Assembly (NCBI GenBank): GCA_016987375.1
Contig: PJRA01000314.1
Coordinates: 408,592 to 440,676 of the forward strand
Reading direction: 5' to 3'
Length of the DNA stretch: 32,085 nucleotides
Source: Brachionus koreanus
Taxonomy: Eukaryota; Rotifera; Eurotatoria; Ploima; Brachionidae
Part shown: positions 1 through 9,780 of the stretch, in pieces
Layout of the letters: every line of letters begins with the position of its first letter
Position numbering within the stretch: position 1 is the stretch's first letter
Notes under the pieces: generated by a model
What the model was told of the DNA's origin: nothing
Database searches by the model: none
What the model saw: the letters and a program-made list of their open reading frames with translations, nothing else
Program-made: the position numbers and the translations under genes

Positions 1-354
1 TTTATCGATTTAAATCAAATGGAAAATATATTTTTAAAAGTGAAAACTGAATATGGTCATGTTGCTTGTAATTTAAATTTATGAAACCAACATTATTTTT
101 AATGTAGGAAGCAAATTTTTTTAAATAAAGACTTAAATTTATTAAATGAATTAATTTTTATCCGTTCAAAATCTAAAAAGTTATTTAGTCTTCTGGTATC
201 TTGCTTATTCAAATTAGCTCTTTTGCACTATTGTTTTTCACTTGTCCTTTTATTTAAATTTTTTAATTGTCTGATTTAATAATTATGTTAAAAGACTGTT
301 CCACAAAATTGAGAAAATATTCTTTATTACTTCTTTAGGAAATAAGTTCAATTA
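1..354. other. AT-rich sequence, no feature seen
   Basis: No convincing coding exon, RNA gene or repeat is visible before the first recognisable LINE segment. Both strands are dense in stop codons. Confidence 0.6.
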
Positions 355-1830
355 GTTAGAAGGGTTGGAGGAGGAGTATGTATTTATATTAACAAGCGTC
401 TGGACTCTTATTAAATTGTTGTCAAAGGTTTATGTGATATCGAATTAGAGGAAATATGCTGTTACAAACTCCGAAGAGTTTATTCTTATTGGTTGTGTCT
501 TTAGACCTCTAGGTAGTTCAAATGATGAAAATATAGGTTTTCTTTCAACATGTTATCCAACCATCTTTCCAAACCTCAATTGGCAGATCTAGAAGTTTGC
601 TTGATTAAAAAAATGCTATTAAAAATTACAAAATGAATTTAGCCAAAAGTTATCAAAATAAAACCCAAACTTGTGTACAAATAAGCAAATCGGAACACTG
701 TTACTAAGCCATCTGTAAAAGCTCTAATTAATTATAGCGGGAAAAGCATCTCAGGTATGGTCGAAATTGCTAATGCTTAATAAACGAATACTTTCAATCA
801 GTTTTCTGTGGGGACTGTTCCCTCCTTTTGAGATTATAACGATGATCCATCCACAAAACTATCGTCCAGTATCGTTAACTTGTATTGTATGCAAAGTCTT
901 GGAGTCTATAATTAAAAAACCAATGTTTGAGCATTTGTTTAATAACAAATTAATATCCATATCACAACACGGTTTCCTATCAAAAAAGTTATGCTTGACC
1001 AATCTATTCAAAACAATGGATTTTTGAAGCTATATCAAATGGTTTACATGTTGACATCATTTATACAGATTTTGCGAAAGCTTTCGATAAAGTTTCTCAT
1101 AGAAAGCTTATGTATAAACTCAAGACGAAGGAAAAGGTCTAAAGAATGGTCAACTCAGTTAAATGTAGAAAAATGCAAAGTTGTTCATACAAAAACCCAG
1201 AGTTTGTTTAAAAATTGATTCAAAAACCTTGAGGAAGTCAAATGTTGAAAGGGATTTGGGTATTTACATACAAAGTGATTTATAATGGACTGAGTAAATG
1301 CAAAGATCAAGTCAAAAATGTTACAGCTAAAGCAAATGAAATGTTGAGCTAAATTAGGAAAGCATTTAAGTATCCTTGTAGCGAGACTATCAAATTATTG
1401 TATTGCTAAATGATTAGCCCACACCTGGAATATGCTGTCAGTTCTTGGTGTTCCTATACAGAAAAGGACATAAATGAACTTGAAAGAGTTCAACGAAGAA
1501 TAACAAAGTTGATTCCAGAATTTCTTAGTTTTGATAATCAACAACGTTTGTTAAGGCTGGATTTAACTCACTTGAGAACAAGAAGATTAAGTCTTACTCG
1601 TGAAAGAATAAAGAACTGTCTTCCAAAATTTTACTTTTTTACAAATAGAGTTGCAAATGGATGGAATAAACTGACGGAAGATGCAGTAAATGCAAAGAGC
1701 ATAAATAGTTTGAAAGCGAAGCTTGATAGTTGGTTGGCTAAACAAAAAGAAGCTACTTAGAGCTATGCTTAGATAACCTCTAAGCTGCAGTTTCATCCTA
1801 CTATTACTACTACTACTACTCTTATAACAA
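355..1830 (+). pseudogene. Decayed non-LTR retrotransposon (jockey/CR1-like LINE)
   Basis: Pieces of a LINE ORF2 appear in the correct order but in changing frames. An AP-endonuclease fragment (GGGVCIYI, then FILIGCVFRPLGSS) lies at about 358-520. Reverse transcriptase follows: NYRPVSLTCIVCKVLE from about 855, then IIYTDFAKAFDKVSHRKL at about 1050-1110 after a frameshift. RT thumb and C-terminal motifs come next: VERDLGI, then ISPHLEYAVSSWCSY and LERVQRRITKLIP at 1410-1520, then FFTNRVANGWNKL near 1640. Several stops, frameshifts and an internal deletion (the YADD palm motif is absent) make it non-functional. The 3' end runs into a short CTA/TAC microsatellite at about 1797-1825, typical of a CR1-like 3' tail. 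The element sits upstream of the dispersed repeat and has no host role visible here. Confidence 0.85.
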
Positions 1831-1901
1831 TCAAAATTGCATTATTATCAGCAACAACAAACCAAATTATGTTCAAATTTAGCATATTTTAAATTTAGAT
1901 A

Positions 1902-2280
1902 AATTTTGCCCATCAGTAGCAGACTTTGACTTTAGGTGCAACTATGTTGCAGTTTGTTTCACTGTTTCATAGAACTAATTAAAAGCCTACAAAAAAAAAG
2001 TTATAAGATTTTTAACACCAGAAGCACCAAGTATTTTTTCACGTTTTTTAAATTCAAATATATATTATAAAAAAACTATAATAATTTTATAAATTTTTAT
2101 CATTTTTTAAAGAAAATTTTATAATCTACATAAATCAAAAAAGATGAAAATTTGAAAAATCTATCCAAAAGATTTGAGGAATTTTTTCAAACGAGTGATT
2201 TGACTCATTTGGTGCTTCTATTGTTAAGCATTATTTTTTGGTCTATTTTTTTTATTTTGTGCTAATTTTCACAAAACTGG
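1902..2280 (+). repeat. Dispersed repeat, copy 1 (split by a MITE)
   Basis: About 110 bp before the MITE, and about 50 bp after it, match the reverse complement of 18697-18863. Shared blocks include GACTTTGACTTTAGGTGCAA at 1922-1941, TAGAACTAATTA at 1971-1982, and a TTTCACAAAAC block near 2268. The TTAA MITE at 2012-2227 interrupts the alignment, and copy 2 lacks it. The family is not recognised. Confidence 0.7.
2012..2227. mobile_element. piggyBac-like TTAA MITE, subfamily A, copy 1
   Basis: This 216-bp non-autonomous element is flanked by TTAA on both sides. Its terminal inverted repeats begin CACCAGAAGCACCAAG and end TTGGTGCTTCTATTG. A subterminal near-palindrome (ACGAGTGATTTGACTCAT) precedes the right end. 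It matches the copy at 27068-27292 over its whole length. TTAA target duplication with CACTAGA-type ends is characteristic of the piggyBac superfamily. No coding capacity is present. Confidence 0.8.
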
Positions 2281-2400
2281 TTTTTTTAATTATAACCAAA
2301 ATTTTTAAACTAAAGTTATTAGCAAGAAAAAATAATCCAAAACGAAAAATTCATTTTTAAGATTTAGAACTGATTAATTATGAAAAAATAAATTGGAATT

Positions 2401-2845
2401 ATGGGTAAAAATGATCAATTTCCGAAAAAAATTATACAAGATATAATTCTTTTGAAGAAAGTAGATATTTTATTTATCTAAATAAACAATTTTTAAATAT
2501 CTTTTTTTAAACTTTATAAATATTATTTTATTTAAATTTTTATTTAATTATTTTTAGCATGCAAAATTAGGAATAATAACTTGGATTAAATGTATTGCCT
2601 CTTTACCAGATTTGAGTCATGCGCTTAAAGGTGCCTTAAAGGCAAAAACCACTATTAAGTTTTATCTCCGGAAAAATTATTATTATCAAGTTCCTTATTT
2701 AAAATTTTTTATTTTAATTTTTTTGTTTTTCAAACGAAGAGGTGAAAAAATAATATTTTAGAATAATTTCTATCTTCTTTCATTTAGTGAAAAAATATCC
2801 GAGAAAGAAAAATCTTATTGTTTGTCACTAAAATATGCAGAATAA
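2401..2845 (+). CDS. Small spliced gene, 72 aa, unknown function
   Basis: Proposed exons are 2401-2460, 2558-2658 and 2788-2845. The introns (97 and 129 nt) start GTAGAT and GTTTTA and end in TAG after T-rich tracts. Phases fit at both junctions (0, then AA+T). The protein starts MGKNDQFPKKIIQDIILLKK, continues HAKLGIITWIKCIASL with PDLSHALKGALKAK, and ends CLSLKYAE. It is lysine-rich with a short hydrophobic stretch at about residues 24-35 and has no signal peptide. The stop overlaps an AATAAA, and another lies at 2889. I do not recognise the family. The evidence is phase-consistent splicing and protein-like composition. A chance construct in AT-rich DNA remains possible. Confidence 0.5.
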
Positions 2846-3736
2846 AAAAAATAATTTCTTCTTTGCTAATTTATTTTTTTAATTGATGAATAAAATAGAA
2901 TTTTAAATATATCAATAATTTTTTTGTTTACTTATGATTTACAATTTCTTATTCTAGCTTTTAATTAGTTTTATTTAAATTAAAAAAGAAATAAAAGAAA
3001 TGCGCAAAAGACGAGAGAATTTTTCGCAATAAATTTTACATATTTTTACATAAAAAATTTAAGCAATAAAAATATTTAATTTTTTTCAAGATAAATTTTG
3101 TTTTAAGTAACTCGATTCTTGAAAAGCATTTTTTTTCTAACGCTAAAAATATCACTTTTCACTTAAACTTTATCTATTATAAAAATCTTCCAACGAGTGT
3201 ACAGATATTTTGCTAGTTAAAATTTAAAAAATCTGGTTAGAAATCGAGTGCTAAAAAGTATTTATTATTTAAAATTAGAGAGAAAAACTTGGCTAAATTT
3301 TTTTCTCTTTGTAATAGCAAAAATTAAGTTTTTACTCGATTATTATAATTTTCATTGATTTTTCCAGGAGAAGGCCTATAGGAGAGAAAAATCCCAATAA
3401 TATATTATTATTATTATTAATTGCAGAATTTTTTTTAAATTAAAGTTAATTTTTATTACTAAGACTTTGAATCTAACCAAGCTTGTTTCAAAGGTGCTTC
3501 TTAGCGTCGTCAATTATAAAAAGCGCTATTAATTGTCACTAAAATCTTATCTTTTATTTTTTCAAAAGCAACTTTTTCCTAGCATTTAAAAAGCGTTGTT
3601 TTTTTATCATTTGAATCAAATAAATTCCTATTTAAAGCTCATCAAAACCAAAAATAAAAAAGACTAGTTTTTTATTTAGAATTTTATTCAAATTTAGAGA
3701 CTATAATCATCCTGCTTTGACATAGAAACAAAATAA
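2846..3736. other. Gap between two small genes; possible terminal exon
   Basis: A strong pyrimidine tract and AG at about 3350-3367 precede an open stretch reading EKAYRREKSQ then stop (3368-3400). It can join in frame to an open stretch ending at 3310 (…LNFFLF) through a 57-nt GT-AG intron, but no start could be found, so no gene is called. An ATT microsatellite lies at about 3400-3420. Nothing else is supported. Confidence 0.3.
3683..3688 (-). terminator. Poly(A) signal of the 57-aa gene
   Basis: AATAAA on the minus strand about 50 nt after the proposed stop at 3737. Confidence 0.4.
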
Positions 3737-3957
3737 TTACGCGTACATAGGATTTGGTTGCATACGCCCCAGGTTTCTTAATTTCTTTGCTTCGAAAACT
3801 AATTAAAAAAAAAATTTTATTTTTAAATTGATATAATCGGCACACCTTTATACCAGTCAGTACCAAACAAATACGCAAACAATTTTTTTTTTAAAATAGA
3901 TTCATGAGCTAATATATTTTTATGTCTGCTTTGAATTTTAGAATTTAATTTAGTCAT
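3737..3957 (-). CDS. Small spliced gene, at least 57 aa, unknown function
   Basis: Two exons on the minus strand, 3957-3846 and 3798-3737, are separated by a 47-nt intron (GTGTGC…TTAATTAG). The split codon G+TT joins them in phase. The protein starts MTKLNSKIQSRHKNILAHES, continues ILKKKLFAYLFGTDWYK and, after the junction, VFEAKKLRNLGRMQPNPMYA. It is basic, with a central FAYLFGTDWY aromatic block. The minus-strand AATAAA at 3688-3683 lies about 50 nt past the stop. The frame stays open about 30 nt upstream of the chosen ATG to an AG, and out-of-frame ATGs lie just upstream, so the real start may be in a further 5' exon. The gene diverges from NDRG-A, whose start is about 260 bp away. No family recognised. 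Confidence 0.55.
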
Positions 3958-4217
3958 GCATTTGCATACATTTGACCCAATAGTGCCTTAGTCAGAATTT
4001 ATAATTTATTCTCAAATAATTTATTACTACAATTAAAAAATGTTATTTTTTTATTCTATTAGGTATCAAATTTAGCTTTAAATTTAACATTGATATTTGT
4101 AATTTTTTCAGACAAAAATTTTAAATTTAAAAAATTCAACTATGTCCCAACAACATAAAGTATTTAATAAATTTTGATAAGATTGACTTTTTTTTCTAAT
4201 TTTTTTTTAATTAGGAA

Positions 4218-5305
4218 ATGAAATCTGTTAAAGTTCACTCAAAAATTCTCAATTTGAATTACACGGTCTTTATTCAAGATGAGACATGTCCATCACAACA
4301 AAGATGCCACATAATGACTGTTCATGATGTTGGATGTGATTGTAGGAAATATATATTTTTATTTTTACAATTTATTTTACTATTTGATTAAGATACATCT
4401 TTTCAGCACTTAGTTTCGTGTCCGGAGATGGCCGAATTGAGAAATCGCATTATCTGGATCCATGTAAACCTTCCAGGCCAAGAGCCGAATGCTGCTGATT
4501 TAGAGCGATCTTATCCAACTGTTCAAGAGCTGGCTCAAGAGCTTATCCTTGTATTGAATCATTTGAATTTGCACGAAGTAACTGTGCTAGGAGAAGGAGC
4601 TGGAGCGAATATTGCGGCGCGATTTGCCATGCAATATCCAAACAGATGTCTGGGAGTCGCATTGGTTCATCCTACCGGAGCTACTGCTTCATTTTTTCAG
4701 GTTTTTAAGGAAAAAATAAATCATTTATTGGAACCGGCCAGAAGTCATCATATGGCTGAGGGCGATGAGGCGTTTCTCTTATGGCACAGATATGGCCAAA
4801 GCAATATGGAAAATCAACTGGTTCAGTCTAACATTAAAGAGTTCCAAGATAAATTGTATCATAATCGTAATGCTAAGAATTTGTCTCTATTTATTGAATC
4901 TTTTTTTAAGTACATGAAACTTATTTTATAAAAATTTTCTTTATCGACTAATTTTTAAATTTTAGTCGAACAAATATCAATGAAAGATTGTGTGAGCTTC
5001 ATGCTGATGTTTTAATTGTTGTAGGCAAAAAAGCTTCGGCCGAAGAGGAGTGCAAAAAATTTTACCGGGCTTTGTATGACACAAGAAGGGATGATATGAA
5101 AAAATTGACTAATTCAGCCTTACTTGAAATTGATGATGTTGCTGATGTTATCGGGGAAGCACCCGATAAAATAGCTTTAGCCTTACAATTTTTCTTACAA
5201 GGTATTGGTCTCTTGCCAGCTATGCCTATGAAAAAAGAGCTTCCTGGTCTGGGAAGAATGAGCAAGCGCTTTTCAATGGACGAAGCTAACAGATTAAACC
5301 ATTAA
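4218..5305 (+). CDS. NDRG: NDRG-family protein A (inactive alpha/beta hydrolase)
   Basis: Exons are 4218-4341, 4393-4909 and 4966-5305 with 51- and 56-nt introns, giving 326 aa. HDVG (residues 36-39), LPGQEP (68-73) and the glycine-rich elbow GEGAGAN (108-114) are NDRG hallmarks. As in the family, the catalytic serine of alpha/beta hydrolases is absent. FLQGIGLLP near residue 285 matches the family's FVQGMGYMP region. The protein is shorter than vertebrate NDRG1-4 and lacks their long phosphorylated C-terminal tail. NDRG proteins are cytosolic or membrane-associated stress and differentiation factors in trafficking and signalling. The exact role here is unknown. A pyrimidine tract and AG end 3 nt before the ATG, so the mRNA may carry an upstream 5' exon or a trans-spliced leader. 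The paralogue NDRG-B is inverted at 9.8-10.8 kb with identical intron phases. Confidence 0.92.
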
Positions 5306-5377
5306 TTTTTTTTCTTTATCACTTTTTTGATCAAATTAAATGTGAATCTTGTAGTTTGTAATGTAGTTTTTTTAATT

Positions 5378-5383
5378 AATAAA
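5378..5383 (+). terminator. Poly(A) signal of NDRG-A
   Basis: AATAAA about 73 nt after the NDRG-A stop codon, in AT-rich 3' sequence. Confidence 0.55.
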
Positions 5384-5724
5384 ATATTATGCTTAACCTT
5401 TTAAATTTTAAATATGGACCCTTTTGGTATTTTCTAAAAACTAAAAGTTAAATTCTATAACAATATTCTTGATGCATTTAAAAAAATTAAGAACCAAAAA
5501 AAAAAAACAGTTAAGTTTAAATTAAATTTTCAAAATGTTTTTTAAAAAACTCTTTTGACAAAAATAATCAAGTTGTAGATTTGATAAAGATGGATTCACA
5601 ATTTTTATCACTAGCAATTTTTCAAAAACTATAATTTCACCATATTTAACTTTTTATTTAGAATCTCAAGCATCTTAAAATCCCTACATTATTAAAAAAT
5701 TATATTCTCTCTATTTACTTAAGT

Positions 5725-6060
5725 TATGGTGTACTAAAGGAAGAACAAGCGGGATTCAGAAGAGGATTTATTGATCAGAAAGCCCTGAAAACATTTGCCC
5801 TAAGAAACATCACAGAACAAAGTCTAGAATGATAAAATTTACTGTATAGACTTTATAGATAGACTTCATAGACTTTAAATAAATCTTTGATAACGTAAAT
5901 AGAGAAACTCTCTTAAACATGCTTAGAACTTACGATATACCCTAGAAAATCGTCAATTTGATAAAACTCTTCTGCGAAAAAAAGGGGCAATCTGAGAGCT
6001 TCAAAGTAAATCCAAGAATAAGACAAGCATACGTTTTCACTCCATGTAATGACTCAAAAG
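5725..6060 (+). pseudogene. LINE reverse transcriptase relic
   Basis: Broken frames read GVLKEEQAGFRRG at 5728-5766, then ALRNITEQSLE, VNRETLLNMLRTYDIP at about 5897-5943, KIVNLIKLF and FKVNPRIRQAYVFTP at about 6001-6045. This is the N-terminal half of a non-LTR RT domain, with the usual (E/A)EQAGFR, NRETLW-LR-YGIP and VRQGCVLSP blocks. Stops and frameshifts are numerous. It is a different lineage from the LINEs at 0.4 and 16 kb. No flanking ends are recognisable. Confidence 0.75.
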
Positions 6061-6320
6061 TATGCTATACAAGGAGTGAATAAGAAAGAAATAAAAGGAA
6101 AAAAGAAAAAAAAAATTACTAAATGTGGTCTGATCCCAAAGTTTTGGTTAGAATACTCCTATTATTGATCTAATAAGTTGCTGTTTCAGATTATTGAGTC
6201 TTATATTATGTCTTTTTGAGATATTTGAGGATGCTGATTAAGAATATGAATTTTATTTTGATCTTTGACTAAAGATCTGGATCTAAGAGCCAAAGATTAG
6301 GCTGTTTTTTGTGCATAATT

Positions 6321-6542
6321 TTAATAAAATAGAACATTGAAAAAGAAATCATTAATGGTGCTGGTGGACTGCAAGCGTAATTGACATTCTATAAGTTGTA
6401 TTTGAAATAAACTGTGATTAAAGTATTTTTTAGTGTTAAAACAAAAGAAATAAGTAGTTGCTGTAAATAAGAATATAAGATGTCCGTCATCCAATACAGC
6501 TGGCAGCTTCGCTGAACACTGGTTGTTCGCATATTTGGCCAT
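6321..6542 (-). CDS. Hypothetical 73-aa ORF
   Basis: A single-exon ORF from an ATG in a good context (AAAAATGGC). The first 22 codons (MAKYANNQCSAKLPAVLDDG) are richer in G+C than the surroundings, which suggests coding. A hydrophobic stretch (LIFLFTATTYFFCF) follows at residues 23-36, then QLRLQSTSTINDF. It could be a small membrane protein, one exon of a larger gene, or a chance ORF. No family recognised and no poly(A) signal clearly placed. Confidence 0.3.
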   Translation of the reverse strand: MAKYANNQCSAKLPAVLDDGHLIFLFTATTYFFCFNTKKYFNHSLFQIQLIECQLRLQSTSTINDFFFNVLFY

Positions 6543-6839
6543 TTTTTAACAAAGTTTTTTTATTATTTTTTTTAAACTTTTTGACTCTAATAAAAGCCAA
6601 TACAGCAAAAGAAATCATATGAAGCTTTCAAACAACTTTCAGAAATTATTCACAATAATTTTATTATCCCATGAAGCTAAAAAAAAAAGCACATATAATT
6701 TATTTAACAATAACTAAACTCAGGTCTGCTATAAAATAAGAATCATAAAGCTTTTATTTGAAAAGAATCTGACTCTCTCACACAGCTCAATGATTTCTTA
6801 AAACCTGCTTTCAATTTTAAACTTCAATTTAAAAAAAAT

Positions 6840-6905
6840 TTTAAAGATCTTGAATCATAATAAACAATTTTTTTTAACAACAATTATGTGTTCTCTGCAT
6901 ATTTT
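6840..6905 (+). repeat. 66-bp direct repeat, left copy
   Basis: Identical by eye over 66 bp to 7075-7140, starting TTTAAAGATCTTGAATCATA. The copies are offset by 235 bp and bracket the G-rich tract at 6910-6932. Confidence 0.9.
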
Positions 6906-6909
6906 TCTC

Positions 6910-6932
6910 GGGTTCGGGTTAGGGTGTTCGGG
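6910..6932 (+). other. G-quadruplex motif
   Basis: Four GGG runs at 6910-6912, 6916-6918, 6922-6924 and 6930-6932, with loops TTC, TTA and TGTTC, meet the canonical G3N1-7 rule. The sequence is conspicuous in such AT-rich DNA. It resembles a degenerate TTAGGG telomeric tract but contains only one GGTTAGGG unit. Confidence 0.7.
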
Positions 6933-7074
6933 TTTAGGTTGTAATTTTATAGCTGTATGTTATTATTAAATAATATGAATAGATTTTAAGTTATATTTTA
7001 AAGATTGCAGAATCAAAGCTGAATTTGAATATATAATTTATTTTAAAAAAAGTTGAAAATTGATCAACTTGTAG

Positions 7075-7140
7075 TTTAAAGATCTTGAATCATAATAAAC
7101 AATTTTTTTTAACAACAATTATGTGTTCTCTGCATATTTT
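7075..7140 (+). repeat. 66-bp direct repeat, right copy
   Basis: Exact second copy of 6840-6905. The sequence around it is not otherwise duplicated. Confidence 0.9.
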
Positions 7141-7467
7141 GTTTTCTTATGGGAATAGATAGAAATTTGCCAAAATCATGCAATAAGTTATTCATTTAAA
7201 ATTGTTTTTAAATTTTAAATTTCAAAATCGTCCGCTTAAAGGTGTATCATCTGCAATCATTTTGACATTGAGATTTTAAAAAATGAATGAAATTTGTAAT
7301 TATTTCACTTGTATAATAGAAATTTATTAAAAATGAAACTAATTAAAATTATTGCTTATTTAGCAAAAATTAAGATTAATTTTTTCAATAAGTTTATCTA
7401 TCATGGATCTTTCTATAGCTTTTAGAAAAGCACAAAATTTATTTCAAATTTTTTTTCTTAAGCTGCA

Positions 7468-8571
7468 ATGAAAAAATTAATGATAAAGTATATTTTTATA
7501 CTGATGCTGTTTATTTATTACAAAATTTTTTTTTCAAAATCACAAACTCAAAAATTAATCACATCGGGTCAATCTCCAGAATTTAGCAATTTTACTGATT
7601 CTATTGAAAATTTATTGATCTCAAAATCGATAAAAAAATTTAGTAGAATTGAAAAAATAAATATCTATTTTTTAAAGACTCACAAAACAGCTTCGAGTGC
7701 AGTCAAAAATGTTCTTTATCGTTTGGCTCTTAAGAAAAATATGAAAATCATCAGCAAACCTTATTTAAATCTAGGATCAAATCGTTTAAAAAAAAATAAA
7801 ATATTCTTCAGTCATGCCATCCACAAATCAAACAAGGCAAATTCATATTTTCCCAAAAACAACTCTATTTACATCACAATTTTAAGGGATCCTGTCAAGC
7901 AGCTTTTATCCTATATAAACTACAATCCAAATAATAAACAACAGAAAGAGCTTTTATTTCGTTCAGCATATAACAAAACACTTGCTAATCGGACAAAAAT
8001 TTCATCCAGAAAAAATGCTTGCATTATCCGAAATCTCATTAGCTACGATCTTGGTATTGTAAAATGTAATGGATATTTCAATGGATCGAAAGAAAATCTG
8101 CTAAAAAAATTTCAAGAACAATTTGACTTGGTACTATTGAGTGAATATTTTGATGAGGGAATGATTTTACTTAAAAGATTTCTTGGTCTTAGTTATGAGG
8201 ATGTAGTTTGCTTAAGTGTTAACGAAGGAACAATCAAACCATCGGAAAGCCTGCGACAATTGGTTGAAGAAATAATACCCAACGAAAGCAATGCAGACTA
8301 TATTTTGTACAACTATTATAAAAAATTTTATCAAAGAATAGCTCCAATGTTAGAGGGAGAAGTTAATTATCTGAAGAAATTGAATCTAAAATATCAAGAT
8401 CAATGCACATCTGGTAGAGCTAAGCGATTATTTTACCGAAATGCTCCTTTTAATGCATTTGTGTTAAACAAAAATTTGCCAAAACATTTGAGAAAACTGT
8501 GCTGGATTCTAACGGAAACAAATCAAAGATTAATTCACAAATTTAGTAAATTAAAAAATTTATTTGTTTAG
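7468..8571 (+). CDS. GAL3ST: Galactose-3-O-sulfotransferase-like enzyme
   Basis: An intronless 367-aa gene. Residues 5-24 form a signal-anchor membrane segment, as expected of a type II Golgi enzyme. The 5'-phosphosulfate-binding motif FLKTHKTASS lies at 68-77, the 3'-phosphate-binding region ITILRDPVKQLLSY at 136-149, and the family block FDLVLLSEYFDEGMILLKRF at 219-238. These identify the Gal-3-O-sulfotransferase family (PF06990), which transfers sulfate from PAPS to galactose on glycolipids or glycoproteins in the Golgi lumen. Five N-glycosylation sequons (N41, N169, N174, N205, N272) fit a lumenal domain. Length is close to vertebrate GAL3ST1-4. The acceptor substrate cannot be read from sequence. 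A T-rich tract and AG lie just upstream of the ATG, suggesting a 5' UTR intron or trans-splice site. It lies between the two NDRG copies. Confidence 0.88.
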   Translation: MKKLMIKYIFILMLFIYYKIFFSKSQTQKLITSGQSPEFSNFTDSIENLLISKSIKKFSRIEKINIYFLKTHKTASSAVKNVLYRLALKKNMKIISKPYLNLGSNRLKKNKIFFSHAIHKSNKANSYFPKNNSIYITILRDPVKQLLSYINYNPNNKQQKELLFRSAYNKTLANRTKISSRKNACIIRNLISYDLGIVKCNGYFNGSKENLLKKFQEQFDLVLLSEYFDEGMILLKRFLGLSYEDVVCLSVNEGTIKPSESLRQLVEEIIPNESNADYILYNYYKKFYQRIAPMLEGEVNYLKKLNLKYQDQCTSGRAKRLFYRNAPFNAFVLNKNLPKHLRKLCWILTETNQRLIHKFSKLKNLFV

Positions 8572-8599
8572 ACAATTTTTTTATTAATTTAAATAATTC

Positions 8600-8605
8600 A
8601 ATAAA
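8600..8605 (+). terminator. Poly(A) signal of the sulfotransferase
   Basis: AATAAA 28 nt downstream of the sulfotransferase stop codon. Confidence 0.6.
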
Positions 8606-9290
8606 AAGTATGATCCGTTTAATTCAAATCAAAAAGATTATTATTTTAATCAACATTTTAGTTATTTTATGGACGAAATTTCCTGCAGTTAAAAATATCT
8701 TTATCGTTGATCTTCTTAACTAATTTTTAATATAACCATTTATTATTAATAGCTAAAATAAAAATTGCTAAAAAATTTTTCTATAATATTTCATTTTTTT
8801 AAAAATTTTTAATTAAATAAATAAAACTATTATAAAATTAACTAGAAGTATATGATAATAAAGTTAACTGGCCAAGGAAACAAAATTAGCCAAGATAATT
8901 TACAGTTTCAAAGCTCGAATTGATCATGGGATGTCACAACTATAAAATGGTAAATCAAAATATAATTAAAGTAAATTCCTAATTTATGAATAAAAATCAA
9001 AGGTTTCAATAAAATTGTTTTTTTTATAAAATTTTTAGGAACAAGCAAATTCTTTTAAAGGGAAAATAGTTGAATAATTATTTAATAATTAATTAGAATT
9101 AAATCAATTTTAGTTATTTTTGACTTCATTTTAATTCATGACTTTGACTCGTTGGAAAAAAAATTTTTGATTTTTTAAATTTAAAGTTGTTTTTTAATTA
9201 AATAAAAAAGAGAGTAATACCTTAAAACCACTCTGAAAATTGTATTTTGGGTATGATAGCTAAAATTTTCAAAAAGTTGAAAATTTATAT
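8606..9290. other. AT-rich spacer, no gene supported
   Basis: A slightly less AT-rich patch at 8866-8955 has open stretches in several frames, and a strong acceptor lies at about 9040 before EQANSFKGKIVE then stop. No single frame was convincingly better, so no gene is called. Confidence 0.4.
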
Positions 9291-9294
9291 AGAC

Positions 9295-9390
9295 TCATTA
9301 AGAATGCTTTACACAGCAATTGAAAGACCTCATTTAGAATTTACCATAAGTTCATGGTGTCCATTTCTTAAAAAAAAAATTTCACTATAG
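9295..9390 (+). pseudogene. Short LINE C-terminal relic
   Basis: Reads SLRMLYTAIERPHLEFTISS then WCPFLKKK, the conserved RPHLEYAVxxWxPxxKKD block that follows the RT domain in jockey/CR1-like ORF2 proteins. A stop follows directly. Only this fragment remains. Confidence 0.65.
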
Positions 9391-9780
9391 ACAATAGATG
9401 CTTTTCGAAAGTTTTTGTACCCTTAGTCTGACTAATTCATAATATTTAATTAAGTCTTTAGTTAAAGTTTATAAATTCAAATTTAAAAAAAAAAATTTTT
9501 TAAAACATTTATTTGGAAATCGTTTGTCTATAAAGTTTCTAAAAAAACATCTACAGTACAATTTAAACTTCTTTTCTTTATTCTTTCTAATCATTTTTTT
9601 GCTTTACTAATTTAATCATTTACTCAAATTCTAAAATATAAAAGCAAAGAAAGAGAATAAAAAGAAAGCATGTCCAAGTTAATTCTAATTTGTACTGTAA
9701 TAAGATTTAATTATACTTAAAAATTAGAATTACAATAAAATTAAATACTAAATAAAAAAATAACAATATCAAAAAAAACT

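Noticed and set aside
3009..3045. ORF start MRKRRENFSQ
   Set aside because: Only 10 codons with no usable donor, so no gene can be built.
5062..5265. Minus-strand ORF inside NDRG-A exon 3
   Set aside because: Antisense shadow of the NDRG reading frame.
6907..6945. Interstitial telomeric repeat
   Set aside because: Only one GGTTAGGG unit is present and the other G-runs use different spacers, so it is described as a G4 motif instead.
8850..9085. Possible tiny spliced gene ending EQANSFKGKIVE
   Set aside because: All three frames of the upstream segment look equally protein-like and different splice choices give different products, so coding appearance is not discriminating here.
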